Source: a virus. Taken from it: 64,000 nt of DNA. The notes beneath the pieces were generated by a model. That model was not told the DNA's origin. It did not search any database and was given only the letters and a program-made list of their open reading frames with translations. Positions 24,590-34,419 of this stretch are shown one piece after another. The translations under genes and the position numbers were made by a program. The stretch spans positions 35,132-99,131 of IMG/VR virus record IMGVR_UViG_3300009376_001085, one strand, 5' to 3'. Each line of letters begins with the position of its first letter. Positions within the stretch are counted from its first letter, which is position 1.

Positions 24590-27027
24590 AATTCAGCTTT
24601 TCGTTTTGCTTTCAATGCCTCACGAATTCCTATTTTAATATATTTTTCATCATCTTTAAAATGTAAACCGGAAGGTTGCCACCATTTATCTTTATCATGA
24701 ACCCATGGAAATTTTTTAGGTGCTAATGCCACATGCATACATTTTGTTTCGAATAAATCATATTCTTCACATAATTCTTGATGCCACTTCAAATATTTAT
24801 TTGGAATATAATCACAACTAAAATTTTTCATTTGATTAATTCCAAGAAAAGCCATTGAAAGAGTTAAATGATTATAATCATTTGTAATAGCAATAGATCC
24901 ATCTGTAAAATTACTATATCTTATTCCTATTCTTGAATGACCGAGTCCTAAACTTTTACTAAGACTAAAACAAACTTGAGTAATTGCAGGATGATTAAAA
25001 TCAAAATCAATATCATAACAAGTACCAAACCATGCACAATCAATTAACACTGGTATATTTTTTTCATGACAAGTATCTAATGTTTGTTTATAAAAAGGTA
25101 CTTTATTACCATTTCCACAAAAAGGCATGCTAATAATCACCCAATCATTTTCATCAAGTGGTTCTTCGTAACCATCATAAATGTTGTCTATAAATTTCCA
25201 ATTATCAACAATTCTTCTATGATAGTGATATTCACCTCTATAAAATCTTAGACGTCTATCTTTATATCTATAGTATGCTTCATCAAAACTTTGAGTAGTA
25301 CCAATTGTAATATCTCGCTCACTAAATCTATCTAAACCTCTTACAGTATTTAATTTAGTTGCACATATCCATTCATGGATAGTATCTAAAAATTCTTGCT
25401 TGCATTCCCAAAAACCAGGAGCTTCAAATTCTTTTCTCCATTCCATATCTCTTAGAGAATATTGAAACTTGGGGTCAAATACAGCATGATGTTTATCTTG
25501 AAAGTAATTGCCTTTACCCATCATAGAAATTATTTTATTAGTTTTGAAATAATTTTTTGAGTCTAAATGTTTAATTATAGGTTCTGCAATTTCTGGTAAT
25601 ATTTCTTCAAATTTTTGATCTCTATGTTTATCAAGAGCAATTGTTCTATCCATAAATTCCTCAATATATTTTGATTCGTCTTTAGCCCACATATAACTAG
25701 TAATTGAATTTAAACATTTTTGGGTAACATCAATAACATATTCCGGTCCTTTAATAGCTTCATAGTGTCTCCATACTTTCTTTTTATGTACTAAATTAGG
25801 AAATATGTTTTTTAAAAAGTTATCATATTTTTGTTGTACTAACTCTTTTGCCTCTAAAGGTAATGCTCTGATATTATAATATACGGGATTGTGTAAATGA
25901 TGCATACTAAAAAATATATGTTTACCATTTATATTGAATCTCTTAAAATTTTGAGCTATTTCCCATTCAATTAATTCTGGAATATATAATACATTAAAAA
26001 CTTGTACGGTTGTAGTAAACCATCCATTTATATTATCAGAGTTATCTATTTTTCTTAATGCTTGCTCAATTTTTTGAAAATTGCTAGGATATCTTATATA
26101 CTCATTTATATGTTTTATACCATCCACACTTCCGCCAATCTCGACTAACCTAAAGTGTTTCCATAAGTCAAAACATTTATCAGGTATATTAACTAGGTTT
26201 GAATTATAATCAAGAGAAATATGCTTGGCTCTATCAGTTTCAATTAACTTTTCAAGTAAATCATATTGAGCTTTAGCTAATGTTGGTTCACCACCACTTA
26301 TATGAATCATTTCAATATTGGGTGCATTTTCAACCAATTCATTAAAGATATCAGTTCTTTCATGCCAACTGTATGGATCAAATCCATCAATAACTACATT
26401 ATTTTTATTATCAAGTTTTAAATTAACATATTTGTCATTAGCACCATCATATCTAAACTTTTTCCGTCCAAAAGCATGATACCAATCCTCCTTCCATGGA
26501 CTACTTTCTGTTGGTCCACACATTCTACATTTTAAATTACATAAATTTCCTAATCTTACATCTGTATGTAAAATAGGTGAATTAGGTTTTAAAGAACCAT
26601 CAATATCAGTAAATTTATATGCATCTTTAATAGTAAAAGATTTTAGAATTTGTTTTTCAACTAATGGTGCTTCCCAAGAAGGACATTTTAAATTACCAGT
26701 ATTTTTATTACGCTCAGCTCTCATTTCATAACGACGTCTATCAACTACCCTTCTACTATTTTGACCTGCATCTTCTTCTTCGTTACATCGCTGACACACA
26801 GGATGTCTTTCTCCCTTTAACATAGATAATCTAACATCTTTTAAAAGAGAACAATTCATTGCTTCACTAATAGATGCATTATCAGCAGTCATTATTTCAT
26901 TATTATTTTTTCTGCATACACCTCTTGTTTCTCTATGGGTATTTGCCTGAACACACATACGATATTGACCATTATTATTAATACTGAAACTAGTCCATGG
27001 TACAGGACAATAACTTTTATTTTCCAT
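24586..27027 (-). CDS. Radical SAM protein fused to a PLP aminotransferase-like domain
   Basis: Residues 1-110 are the cysteine module (YCPVPWTSFS, CQRCNEEED), the core CNLKCRMC is at 163-170 with ISGGEPTLAK, and the region from about 560 is a fold-type-I PLP domain. The latter shows IGTTQS, SMPFCGNGN, LIDCAWFG and CFSLSKSLGLGHSRIG, with Asp in DCAW and Lys691 as likely cofactor residues. The fusion suggests that a substrate is both radically modified and aminated or decarboxylated, or that the PLP domain binds it. At 813 residues it is about twice the size of its paralogues. It overlaps both neighbours by a few bases. Confidence 0.8.
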   Translation of the reverse strand: MENKSYCPVPWTSFSINNNGQYRMCVQANTHRETRGVCRKNNNEIMTADNASISEAMNCSLLKDVRLSMLKGERHPVCQRCNEEEDAGQNSRRVVDRRRYEMRAERNKNTGNLKCPSWEAPLVEKQILKSFTIKDAYKFTDIDGSLKPNSPILHTDVRLGNLCNLKCRMCGPTESSPWKEDWYHAFGRKKFRYDGANDKYVNLKLDNKNNVVIDGFDPYSWHERTDIFNELVENAPNIEMIHISGGEPTLAKAQYDLLEKLIETDRAKHISLDYNSNLVNIPDKCFDLWKHFRLVEIGGSVDGIKHINEYIRYPSNFQKIEQALRKIDNSDNINGWFTTTVQVFNVLYIPELIEWEIAQNFKRFNINGKHIFFSMHHLHNPVYYNIRALPLEAKELVQQKYDNFLKNIFPNLVHKKKVWRHYEAIKGPEYVIDVTQKCLNSITSYMWAKDESKYIEEFMDRTIALDKHRDQKFEEILPEIAEPIIKHLDSKNYFKTNKIISMMGKGNYFQDKHHAVFDPKFQYSLRDMEWRKEFEAPGFWECKQEFLDTIHEWICATKLNTVRGLDRFSERDITIGTTQSFDEAYYRYKDRRLRFYRGEYHYHRRIVDNWKFIDNIYDGYEEPLDENDWVIISMPFCGNGNKVPFYKQTLDTCHEKNIPVLIDCAWFGTCYDIDFDFNHPAITQVCFSLSKSLGLGHSRIGIRYSNFTDGSIAITNDYNHLTLSMAFLGINQMKNFSCDYIPNKYLKWHQELCEEYDLFETKCMHVALAPKKFPWVHDKDKWWQPSGLHFKDDEKYIKIGIREALKAKRKAEL

Positions 27028-30000
27028 AGTTATATAACTCTTCTAGCTCAGGAAATATTTCACAAAAATTTAATTTGCGAACTACTTCTAACTTTCTAAT
27101 ATATTCGTTTGTTAATGGCAATAAATGCGATAGGTCTTCTGACCACATAAAATCTATTAATGATTGAAGTTTTCTTATACCAGTTGGTTTTTCTAATGCG
27201 TCAGTATAATGCTCGAAATTTTGTTCTAACCATTTATACAAATCAGTATACTCGTCGGATGCTTTTTCTTTTAATTCTTTTGGCAAACATTTTACACTTA
27301 AAAATTTAGGATTGTATAAAAAATGAATTCCTATCATGCCACCATGAACAGGCCACTTGTTTATTTCTATTAATTCGGGTTGAGATAGTTTCCATTTTAT
27401 TAACTCTGGTATATGAATAATATTGAAAATACTAGCGGTAGTATCTATATTTAATCTGACATTTGGATTCTCTTTTGAAAAATTATTATATTTTTTTAAG
27501 TTTTCAAGCGTTAAATCAAATTCACTCGGATATCGTAACCATTTATGTTTTAGATTTATTCCGTCAATACTTGCGGCAACTTCGACAAAATTTAATCTTT
27601 TAAGAAGATCCAATAACTCATTATCGCATACCTGAATATTAGTATTAAATCTTAAATTCATTTTTGGAGATGCATATTCGATAAATTCTCTAAATTCATT
27701 AATTATAGTTGGTTCGCCCCCTAATATATAAGCATCATTCATAAACTTCTGAGTGGCTAACTCGTCCCATGTTACTTTGTTTTTATACCAATCATATCCA
27801 CCTCTTTGCTCCTTACCTTTAGACCATTCCATTTGTTTGTATAATTTATGGCTTATATTGTCAGAATTTATAATTGTTTTCCAATCTTTAACCCAATAAC
27901 TACTGTCATCGGGGTTACATGTTGCACATGCTAAATTACATTTATTCCCTAACTTTAAATCAACATAATGTATATTTGCAGGAGCAGATCCATCAGGTGT
28001 TGTATTCCAAACAATAGAATCATAATTTAATTTTGAAAACCATTTTTTATTTTCCCAATTTCTTTTACTATTATATCCAACTTCTTCTTCTTTATAACAT
28101 TTTTGGCATTCTCGAGGTTTCTCACCTTTTAACATTGCCAATCTAACATCTCGCATATATTTGGTATTCCACTGTTCCTTCCAATTATCGTGTTTTAAAT
28201 TAACCAATTCGCCGTTGTCTTTTCTGTTACAACCAACCATAGGATGATCTTCATCGCTTCCACTATTAGCAGTACAACATAATTGCATATTGCCTGTTGT
28301 TCGTGTACTAAGATGAATCCATGGAAGTATGCAAAATCCGTTGTTTTCTTTTTCCCAAGGTGCTACCGGAGCATTATCTAGATATGCAATCATTTCTGGA
28401 TCTAAATGATTGTGGTAGTCTTGTTTTCTATTTTTGTCAAAAAATTCTGTAAATTTTTTGAGTTCTTTATGTTTCAGATCTCTAATCGGTAAATTACTAT
28501 CAACGTTTTCTACAAAATTATTGAAGTATTCTATTCTTGGTTCTATTCCCGGAATACCTTTAACATCTTTTACAAATTTTTTATATGCTTTTTTTAGCAT
28601 AGATTTAGGTAAGAATAATGGATTTAGTTCGCTTTGTTCAGGAATCATTTGAAAATCAATACATATATCTATTAATTCAGGATTAATAAAACCACAATAT
28701 TTTTCATAAAAATTACTTGCCCATCGATAAATTTCTCCTAAATTAAAAATATTATATGGCTGAGCAACAATTGAAAAACCTATAAGTGCTTTTGGAAGGA
28801 TCTCATTTTCTTGGGCCAAGAAAAAAAGATTATTATTTTGACAAAATTCAAAAAGGTTTGTAATACTTTTATTCAATAAATTCCATGAAAAAGGATATCG
28901 TATATATTCATACACATCTTTTGTTCCGTCGACTGAAATTCGTAATCTTAATTGTTTAAATTGAGATATTTTTTCTAAAACCTCATTAGTAAATTTTGTT
29001 CCGTTAGTTGTTAAATCTAATTCGATATTTTTTGCGTAATCATGTTCTATTGCATAATCAACTGCATTTAAAAATTTTTTATTTATTGTAGGTTCGCCGC
29101 CTGTTGCTTTTAATACCTCCAATTCAGGTATTGCATTAATTACATCTTGTTCTAAAAATGGTTTTTCATTGGATTTATTTAATCGTTTAACATATTGTCG
29201 CTTATATGTATCTTTGTTTAATAATTCTGGTGTAGCATAACTAAAATGATCTGGTATTTGTTGTCCGTCTTCTACATAACTTAATATTTCCTTTTGATGT
29301 TGATCACTACTTCCTGTGCTACACATTCTACATGCTAAATTACAAGTCGAGTCATATTTTATATCTAAGTATTTTAATTTTGGTTTAGTAACATCTATTT
29401 TATCTATCAAATCTTTAAACCTAGAATTCATAGCAACTCTTAAACTAGATATACCAGAATCTTCTTTTTTCCAACATGCTGAACAAATTTTTGGTCGCTC
29501 ATTATTTAAAAATTGTGATCGTATTTTATTCATATCTGGACCATAAAAGGTATCTTCAATACCAATAACCGATGTATGAAGAATATCTTTTGGATCATTT
29601 GCCATAGAATAATCTTTTATATTTTTATTACTATCACAACATGGTCGATACCATCCCGCAACACTAGATGTTAAATGTATCCATGGAAGAACACACCAAT
29701 TCGGAGTCGGAATGGTTTCGTTTTCGTCTATAAACAATCTTCGTTCTGTTTTGTTTTTTTGCTTATTTTCTTTTTCTCCCAAGTAAATTCGTCTTTTATA
29801 ACTGTTAATTAATTCTATGTTTTTAGAATTATCGACATCAATTAAACCTAAGTCGGGAAGAAAGCCATAAACAAATACATTTGAGTTAAGATTTTTTAGT
29901 AAATTTTGTAATTTTATTGCGATATTATTATAATTTTGTTGGGCCCAAAGAACAAACTCATTACCATAAATATTACTTACGAAAAAAAATGTTTTGCCAG

Positions 30001-31270
30001 GTAATTTATTAATGTATTCTGTTTGCCAACTATCATAATTATTGACAGCATCCCAATGCCAGTATGATACGTTGTGTAAATTATTTTTAAAGATATCCCA
30101 ATGATTATAAAAATTATCCTTTCCTCCCCAACGTTCTAATTCTTCCTCCCAACGTTCATCTATTTCTTCTAATCTATCTGCAAAATTAAATACTTCATAA
30201 TTGTTTTGATGTAGCATATGATGACTGAAAATACTTGAAAGACTGCTGTTTTTTGGATTCCAATCAACATGTAATTTGTATTTTAAACCTATAGAAGGTC
30301 CACTAATATCATAAAATATAACTCTTTCTTTACCTGAATAATTAAATGTATTCAAAAAATGATTTCCTAAAAATCCCGAACTTAAAAATACATAATTATC
30401 GAATTGTTTTGGAGCATCAGCTTTCTCTAATAATGGATAGAAATTTTCAAATTCTTCGGGATATGGTTCGGTATTAAATAAATAAATTTTACTTGAATAA
30501 TGGGATGTTTTGGCAAATTCTAATTTTTTAATTTCTTGTTCTACCTCTTGTATTTGTTTTTGATTATGTTGAAGTTCTTCTAAATAATAAAATTGTTTAA
30601 GTTTTCGTATTTTTTGAGTAAATGATGTAACATTATATCCATGCTTAAAAATACAATTTAAAATATTCCAGCCCCATGACATATTAGTTTCGGGTAAATA
30701 TTCTTTTGTTTTATTATTAGAATTTAACCAAGTTGGTGTATAATCATCATGTAGATTTATTTTACTCCTATTTGCATCATATATAATTTGGTCATGTAAA
30801 ATATTACCAGTATGAAGTGGACTACCTATTTTTTTCCATAATTGTAAATTAATAAAAAGTAATTGCGGATGAATTCCATACCAATGCCTTTTATGATTTA
30901 ATCTTGATGGAGCGTCATTGTCTACTAAATGGGCAAGAAGTACTGAATTAGGATTTTCTTCTGCTAATTTTACTAATTCAAAAGATAGATCTAACCGAAA
31001 AATGTTTGCTGGTTTAATAACTAATGCATATTTACGATGACTTGCTAATGCATCTTTTAAGCATTCATAAAGACTATTGCTTTCGGTATAAAAAACATTG
31101 CGATGCTGAATAGCCAATTCACCTTCTAATCCAGATCTAGTTAATTTGTCTGCCAATTCAAACATATAATCATTTGTAACTTCATCAATACAATGAGAAT
31201 TATCTGTCCAATAACAATAATATATTTCTTCTTCTGCTATAGAATTTAATTCTTTAGTTTCGTTCAACAT
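27017..31270 (-). CDS. Giant protein: unknown N-terminal domain plus two twitch radical SAM units
   Basis: This 1417-residue protein has an N-terminal part (1-510) of unknown type, with some glycosyltransferase-like flavour (YALVIKPANIFRLDLSFELV, then a later HLVDND). Two full radical-SAM units follow, each with its own cysteine module: WCVLPWIHL then CNLACRMC at 643-650, and FCILPWIHL then CNLACATC at 1111-1118. Both have GGEPT motifs. A coiled stretch lies near residues 230-255. Two radical centres in one chain could act in sequence on one substrate or dimerise internally. The frame is open throughout, with no sign of a frameshift. Confidence 0.85.
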   Translation of the reverse strand: MLNETKELNSIAEEEIYYCYWTDNSHCIDEVTNDYMFELADKLTRSGLEGELAIQHRNVFYTESNSLYECLKDALASHRKYALVIKPANIFRLDLSFELVKLAEENPNSVLLAHLVDNDAPSRLNHKRHWYGIHPQLLFINLQLWKKIGSPLHTGNILHDQIIYDANRSKINLHDDYTPTWLNSNNKTKEYLPETNMSWGWNILNCIFKHGYNVTSFTQKIRKLKQFYYLEELQHNQKQIQEVEQEIKKLEFAKTSHYSSKIYLFNTEPYPEEFENFYPLLEKADAPKQFDNYVFLSSGFLGNHFLNTFNYSGKERVIFYDISGPSIGLKYKLHVDWNPKNSSLSSIFSHHMLHQNNYEVFNFADRLEEIDERWEEELERWGGKDNFYNHWDIFKNNLHNVSYWHWDAVNNYDSWQTEYINKLPGKTFFFVSNIYGNEFVLWAQQNYNNIAIKLQNLLKNLNSNVFVYGFLPDLGLIDVDNSKNIELINSYKRRIYLGEKENKQKNKTERRLFIDENETIPTPNWCVLPWIHLTSSVAGWYRPCCDSNKNIKDYSMANDPKDILHTSVIGIEDTFYGPDMNKIRSQFLNNERPKICSACWKKEDSGISSLRVAMNSRFKDLIDKIDVTKPKLKYLDIKYDSTCNLACRMCSTGSSDQHQKEILSYVEDGQQIPDHFSYATPELLNKDTYKRQYVKRLNKSNEKPFLEQDVINAIPELEVLKATGGEPTINKKFLNAVDYAIEHDYAKNIELDLTTNGTKFTNEVLEKISQFKQLRLRISVDGTKDVYEYIRYPFSWNLLNKSITNLFEFCQNNNLFFLAQENEILPKALIGFSIVAQPYNIFNLGEIYRWASNFYEKYCGFINPELIDICIDFQMIPEQSELNPLFLPKSMLKKAYKKFVKDVKGIPGIEPRIEYFNNFVENVDSNLPIRDLKHKELKKFTEFFDKNRKQDYHNHLDPEMIAYLDNAPVAPWEKENNGFCILPWIHLSTRTTGNMQLCCTANSGSDEDHPMVGCNRKDNGELVNLKHDNWKEQWNTKYMRDVRLAMLKGEKPRECQKCYKEEEVGYNSKRNWENKKWFSKLNYDSIVWNTTPDGSAPANIHYVDLKLGNKCNLACATCNPDDSSYWVKDWKTIINSDNISHKLYKQMEWSKGKEQRGGYDWYKNKVTWDELATQKFMNDAYILGGEPTIINEFREFIEYASPKMNLRFNTNIQVCDNELLDLLKRLNFVEVAASIDGINLKHKWLRYPSEFDLTLENLKKYNNFSKENPNVRLNIDTTASIFNIIHIPELIKWKLSQPELIEINKWPVHGGMIGIHFLYNPKFLSVKCLPKELKEKASDEYTDLYKWLEQNFEHYTDALEKPTGIRKLQSLIDFMWSEDLSHLLPLTNEYIRKLEVVRKLNFCEIFPELEELYNYGK

Positions 31271-32664
31271 TGCATTAATTCTTCCATTTCATAAAATGTT
31301 TTCTTAAAATTTGTACCACGTACCTTATCATTGAGAGTAAGGTATTCTTGAAACTCTGGCATACGCCTTGACCAATCTTCTTGAAACATAAAATTGATCA
31401 TACCCTGTAATCGTTTAATGCCATAACTTGCTTCTCGCCATTTATCGTATGTTATTTTTCCTTTGTGCCAAGACGGAATACCTTTCTCCCAATTTTCTTC
31501 CCACCACGGATAAAAGTCTTCGTATTTTTGCTTAATTTTTTCTTTGAACCAGAGAGGAAATATCTTAACATTAAGATGAGGAGGCCAATATACAAAATGG
31601 TAGTTAATGCCGCCTGCTCCAAACGGCCACATATTGATTTTTTTAAATCCTTGATCAAGTTTCCACCTTATTAAATCTGGTATATAGTACATATTTAATG
31701 CCTGTACTGCACAGGCAATTGTTACTTCTACATTATCATTTGTATTATCTAACATATGAAATTGCTTAACCTGATGCTTCCATTTACTTGGAAAACGAAT
31801 ATAATCATTCATTTTTCCTATTGAATCTATACTATAATGAAATCGCACACGTTTAAACTTATCCCATAATTTAAATAACCTATTAGGCATTTCGACGCCA
31901 TTACTGTTATATCTTAATTCGATTTTAGAAGCATAACCCATTTCGATTATCTTTTCAAGAAGAGTATAATGCTCCTCTATAATTGTACTTTCTCCGCCGG
32001 CAAAATACAATTGATAAATGTTTGGTATTTGGTTATACAAGTCTTCCCAAAACTTAGGATTTTTCTTGTACCAATTATACGTTGCACCCCATTCATCGGC
32101 GCCACCTCCATGCCATTGACATGTATCTTTAAGTGTTTCATTTCGTATTTGCGGATAAAATGCTTTCCAATCTTTAACCCAATCACTAGAATCATGAGGA
32201 CTACACATAATACATCTTAAATTACATTTAGAACCTAAACGCAAATCAATATATCTTATTTTAGGAGGTATTTCACCATCTTCGTTTGTTTCTCCGATCA
32301 TATCATCTAAACTAAATCGTTCCATCCAATATGCTGTTTCCCATTGTCGTTTAGATAAATGCCCTGCATCTTCTTCTTTAAAACACTTCATACAACTAGG
32401 AGGCTTTTCTCCTGCGAGCATTTGTAATCGTATATTCTTCATGTAGGAATTATTCCAAGATTCGTTTAATCCTGCCACATTTAAATTGGCTGGGTTTCCA
32501 TCTTCGGTGCGTAACTCGCCTACTTTTGCCCCTAATGCTTTAACATTAGTAGGTCCTACGCCAGAAGCATTAGCCGTACAGCATACTCGCATCGCACCAT
32601 CAGGTCGTGTGCTAAGATGCATCCAAGGTAATGCACAAAATGTTTCAGAAGGTAGTTTCTGCAT
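31264..32664 (-). CDS. Twitch-type radical SAM protein
   Basis: The cysteine module is FCALPWMHLSTRPDGAMRVCC and CMKCFKEED (residues 9-99). The core CNLRCIMC is at 147-154, and the SAM motif is FAGGESTIIEE, with GGES instead of GGEP. The sequence resembles the second unit of the giant protein downstream, with which it overlaps by seven bases. A cluster of Trp residues near 400-430 (WWEENWEKG) may mark a substrate pocket. Confidence 0.88.
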   Translation of the reverse strand: MQKLPSETFCALPWMHLSTRPDGAMRVCCTANASGVGPTNVKALGAKVGELRTEDGNPANLNVAGLNESWNNSYMKNIRLQMLAGEKPPSCMKCFKEEDAGHLSKRQWETAYWMERFSLDDMIGETNEDGEIPPKIRYIDLRLGSKCNLRCIMCSPHDSSDWVKDWKAFYPQIRNETLKDTCQWHGGGADEWGATYNWYKKNPKFWEDLYNQIPNIYQLYFAGGESTIIEEHYTLLEKIIEMGYASKIELRYNSNGVEMPNRLFKLWDKFKRVRFHYSIDSIGKMNDYIRFPSKWKHQVKQFHMLDNTNDNVEVTIACAVQALNMYYIPDLIRWKLDQGFKKINMWPFGAGGINYHFVYWPPHLNVKIFPLWFKEKIKQKYEDFYPWWEENWEKGIPSWHKGKITYDKWREASYGIKRLQGMINFMFQEDWSRRMPEFQEYLTLNDKVRGTNFKKTFYEMEELMQC

Positions 32665-33301
32665 ATGACTTTTTAAATTTTTCCCAACTTCTAATTAGTA
32701 TAGGGGACCAAAATTTCCAATCTAACCTTGCACCATTACATATTATATGATATCTAGGTTTATCTCCATTGTTTGTAACTGTATGATCCCATACATTAGA
32801 AAAAAACCAAGTAGATCCGTTTTTAATAGGAATATTACCCCAATGAGGCATAGTAAAATCACACCCTTCGGGATGTTGTATAGAAAAATGCAATACTCCT
32901 AACTGCTTCATTTGTTGTTCTAATGGAATTACAGGGTCATCTCTATCATTATGTAAGAAAATAGATCCACCAGGATCTATTTTCATAAATCTAGTTCTTC
33001 GTTGACTTTTTATTCCGGCATTATTTTGTAAGAAGTTTTTTGTTACTGGACATTTATCTGCTATACTTGTCCAATCATATTTAACATCGTTATCAGTATG
33101 ATATACATTTGTATGATCGCCATCAATTCCATACAATGCTAAACTAGACCAACCAATTCCGTCGCTTTTTCTATAAGGCACCCATTCAGTCATCTGTTCA
33201 ACTTCAGGAAGAATGCTTTCCCACGGACATTTAAAATCTAACATTAACCAAGGCAATCCAGTTTGGGTTCGAATCCAGTCAATGTAATTATTTTGATTCA
33301 T
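32645..33301 (-). CDS. AspH-type 2OG-Fe(II) oxygenase
   Basis: FLHNDRDDP gives His117 and Asp119, MPHWGN lies in the central strand, WDHTVTNN gives His173 and KPRYHIICNG gives Arg183. This is the classic aspartyl/asparaginyl beta-hydroxylase pattern. It would hydroxylate a protein or peptide side chain or a related small molecule. The ATG directly follows the stop of the SPASM fragment gene, sharing one base, and its end overlaps the radical-SAM gene by 20 bases. Confidence 0.82.
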   Translation of the reverse strand: MNQNNYIDWIRTQTGLPWLMLDFKCPWESILPEVEQMTEWVPYRKSDGIGWSSLALYGIDGDHTNVYHTDNDVKYDWTSIADKCPVTKNFLQNNAGIKSQRRTRFMKIDPGGSIFLHNDRDDPVIPLEQQMKQLGVLHFSIQHPEGCDFTMPHWGNIPIKNGSTWFFSNVWDHTVTNNGDKPRYHIICNGARLDWKFWSPILIRSWEKFKKSYAETTF

Positions 33302-33612
33302 TATTTTTTATTAATGCTATCAATAAAAACATCTCTGTCTTTAATTTCACATGTTTTTTTACATTTCTCAACAGGATTATTGGTATTCCAAGAATTTATA
33401 ATACCATTAAACAACGAACCATCTAATACTTCTTGTATAGTATTATTATACAAACTATTATCATACTTGGCATTAAGTTCACCAAATAAAGTTTTCGGTT
33501 GATTTCCTGCTAACATATTTAACGATTCTGAATTCACATAACAGCAAGGTATTAATTCGCCTAAATGATTTATGAATAGTCGTTTTTGATTTCCGTATTT
33601 ACATTCTATCAT
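33301..33612 (-). CDS. Stand-alone SPASM domain (C-terminal half of a split radical SAM gene)
   Basis: This 103-residue protein is only an auxiliary-cluster domain: IECKYGNQKRLFINHLGELI gives Cys4, PCCYVN follows, and CKKTC closes it. It aligns with the C-terminal part of the complete radical-SAM protein at 35008 (ISCKAIEKSEIF...FPCCW...CANKC). The matching N-terminal half is the separate gene at 34412, and an SGNH gene lies between them. The two products could reassemble. The frame is intact with its own ATG, so decay is less likely than a maintained split. Confidence 0.72.
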   Translation of the reverse strand: MIECKYGNQKRLFINHLGELIPCCYVNSESLNMLAGNQPKTLFGELNAKYDNSLYNNTIQEVLDGSLFNGIINSWNTNNPVEKCKKTCEIKDRDVFIDSINKK

Positions 33613-33633
33613 TACAGTTTTTTATCATACATA

Positions 33634-34419
33634 TCAAAAAATATCTTCACCATTTTCAAGGTCTTTTTCCTTTATCTTATTGAAAGCATATTCTCCTAAT
33701 ACTTTATTTTCATTCACACCCAAATGAAATAAGTCTCTAGCATATGTAGTTTCTAATGGTTTAATATCTTTAATCTTATAAGGACTACCTTCAGGTAAAT
33801 GTATTATTTTACAATCATATTCTTGACATATTTGGTTTAATAAATTTGTATATATAAACCTTCTCCATTCTTGATTCTTTTCATTAACAAATAAATCTAA
33901 ATATTCCCTTTTATACTTACTATCAGAAGGTAAACCATTACCACAATTACCAGCAAAAAATTCATCATCGCCATGATCTTCATTCACCCACCAATTTAAT
34001 CTAGATATTGGTGGATGTTTAAATACATAAATTTTAGGTTTTAATATAGGTATCCAATATAGTGCTCTTTGGGTCGCATGTGACCAATCAGACCCACCAA
34101 TGGCAATATTATGATGGAAAACTTCATAATGATCAGCTGTGATTTTACTCCACATCATATCTAATGGCATTCCTATTCCAACTGTTTGTGAACAACCATT
34201 AAATAATATTGTACAATTTTTCAAAAATGAATCAGAACGATAACCATGTTCATTAAATGTATATTTTATATCAAAATCAATCCAACCTTGCTTTTCAAGT
34301 TCATCATAATTATGTTTGAGATTATAATCATATATTTCTTTAGTATCAGCAGATAACCATGAAATGCTTTGATTACTATATTTAAAATATTTTGAAACAC
34401 CATGTTTCCATTTATCCAT
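33634..34419 (-). CDS. SGNH/GDSL-like hydrolase family protein inside a split radical SAM gene
   Basis: ILFNGCSQTVGIG gives the nucleophile Ser77 and ARDLFHLGVNEN the Asp/His block, with TFNEHGYRSD before them, as in the paralogues at 8202 and 20905. I chose the ATG at 34419, which overlaps the upstream stop by eight bases and has GGAGAAG about seven bases before it; an in-frame TTG lies at 34485. The protein has 261 residues. Its position between the two halves of a radical-SAM/SPASM protein suggests that it was inserted there. Confidence 0.75.
   Translation of the reverse strand: MDKWKHGVSKYFKYSNQSISWLSADTKEIYDYNLKHNYDELEKQGWIDFDIKYTFNEHGYRSDSFLKNCTILFNGCSQTVGIGMPLDMMWSKITADHYEVFHHNIAIGGSDWSHATQRALYWIPILKPKIYVFKHPPISRLNWWVNEDHGDDEFFAGNCGNGLPSDSKYKREYLDLFVNEKNQEWRRFIYTNLLNQICQEYDCKIIHLPEGSPYKIKDIKPLETTYARDLFHLGVNENKVLGEYAFNKIKEKDLENGEDIF

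Noticed and set aside
33268-33279. A GGTTCGAATCC stretch like the T-arm of a tRNA
   Set aside because: It has no matching five-base stem, no acceptor or anticodon arm around it, and lies within the coding start of the AspH-like gene on the - strand.
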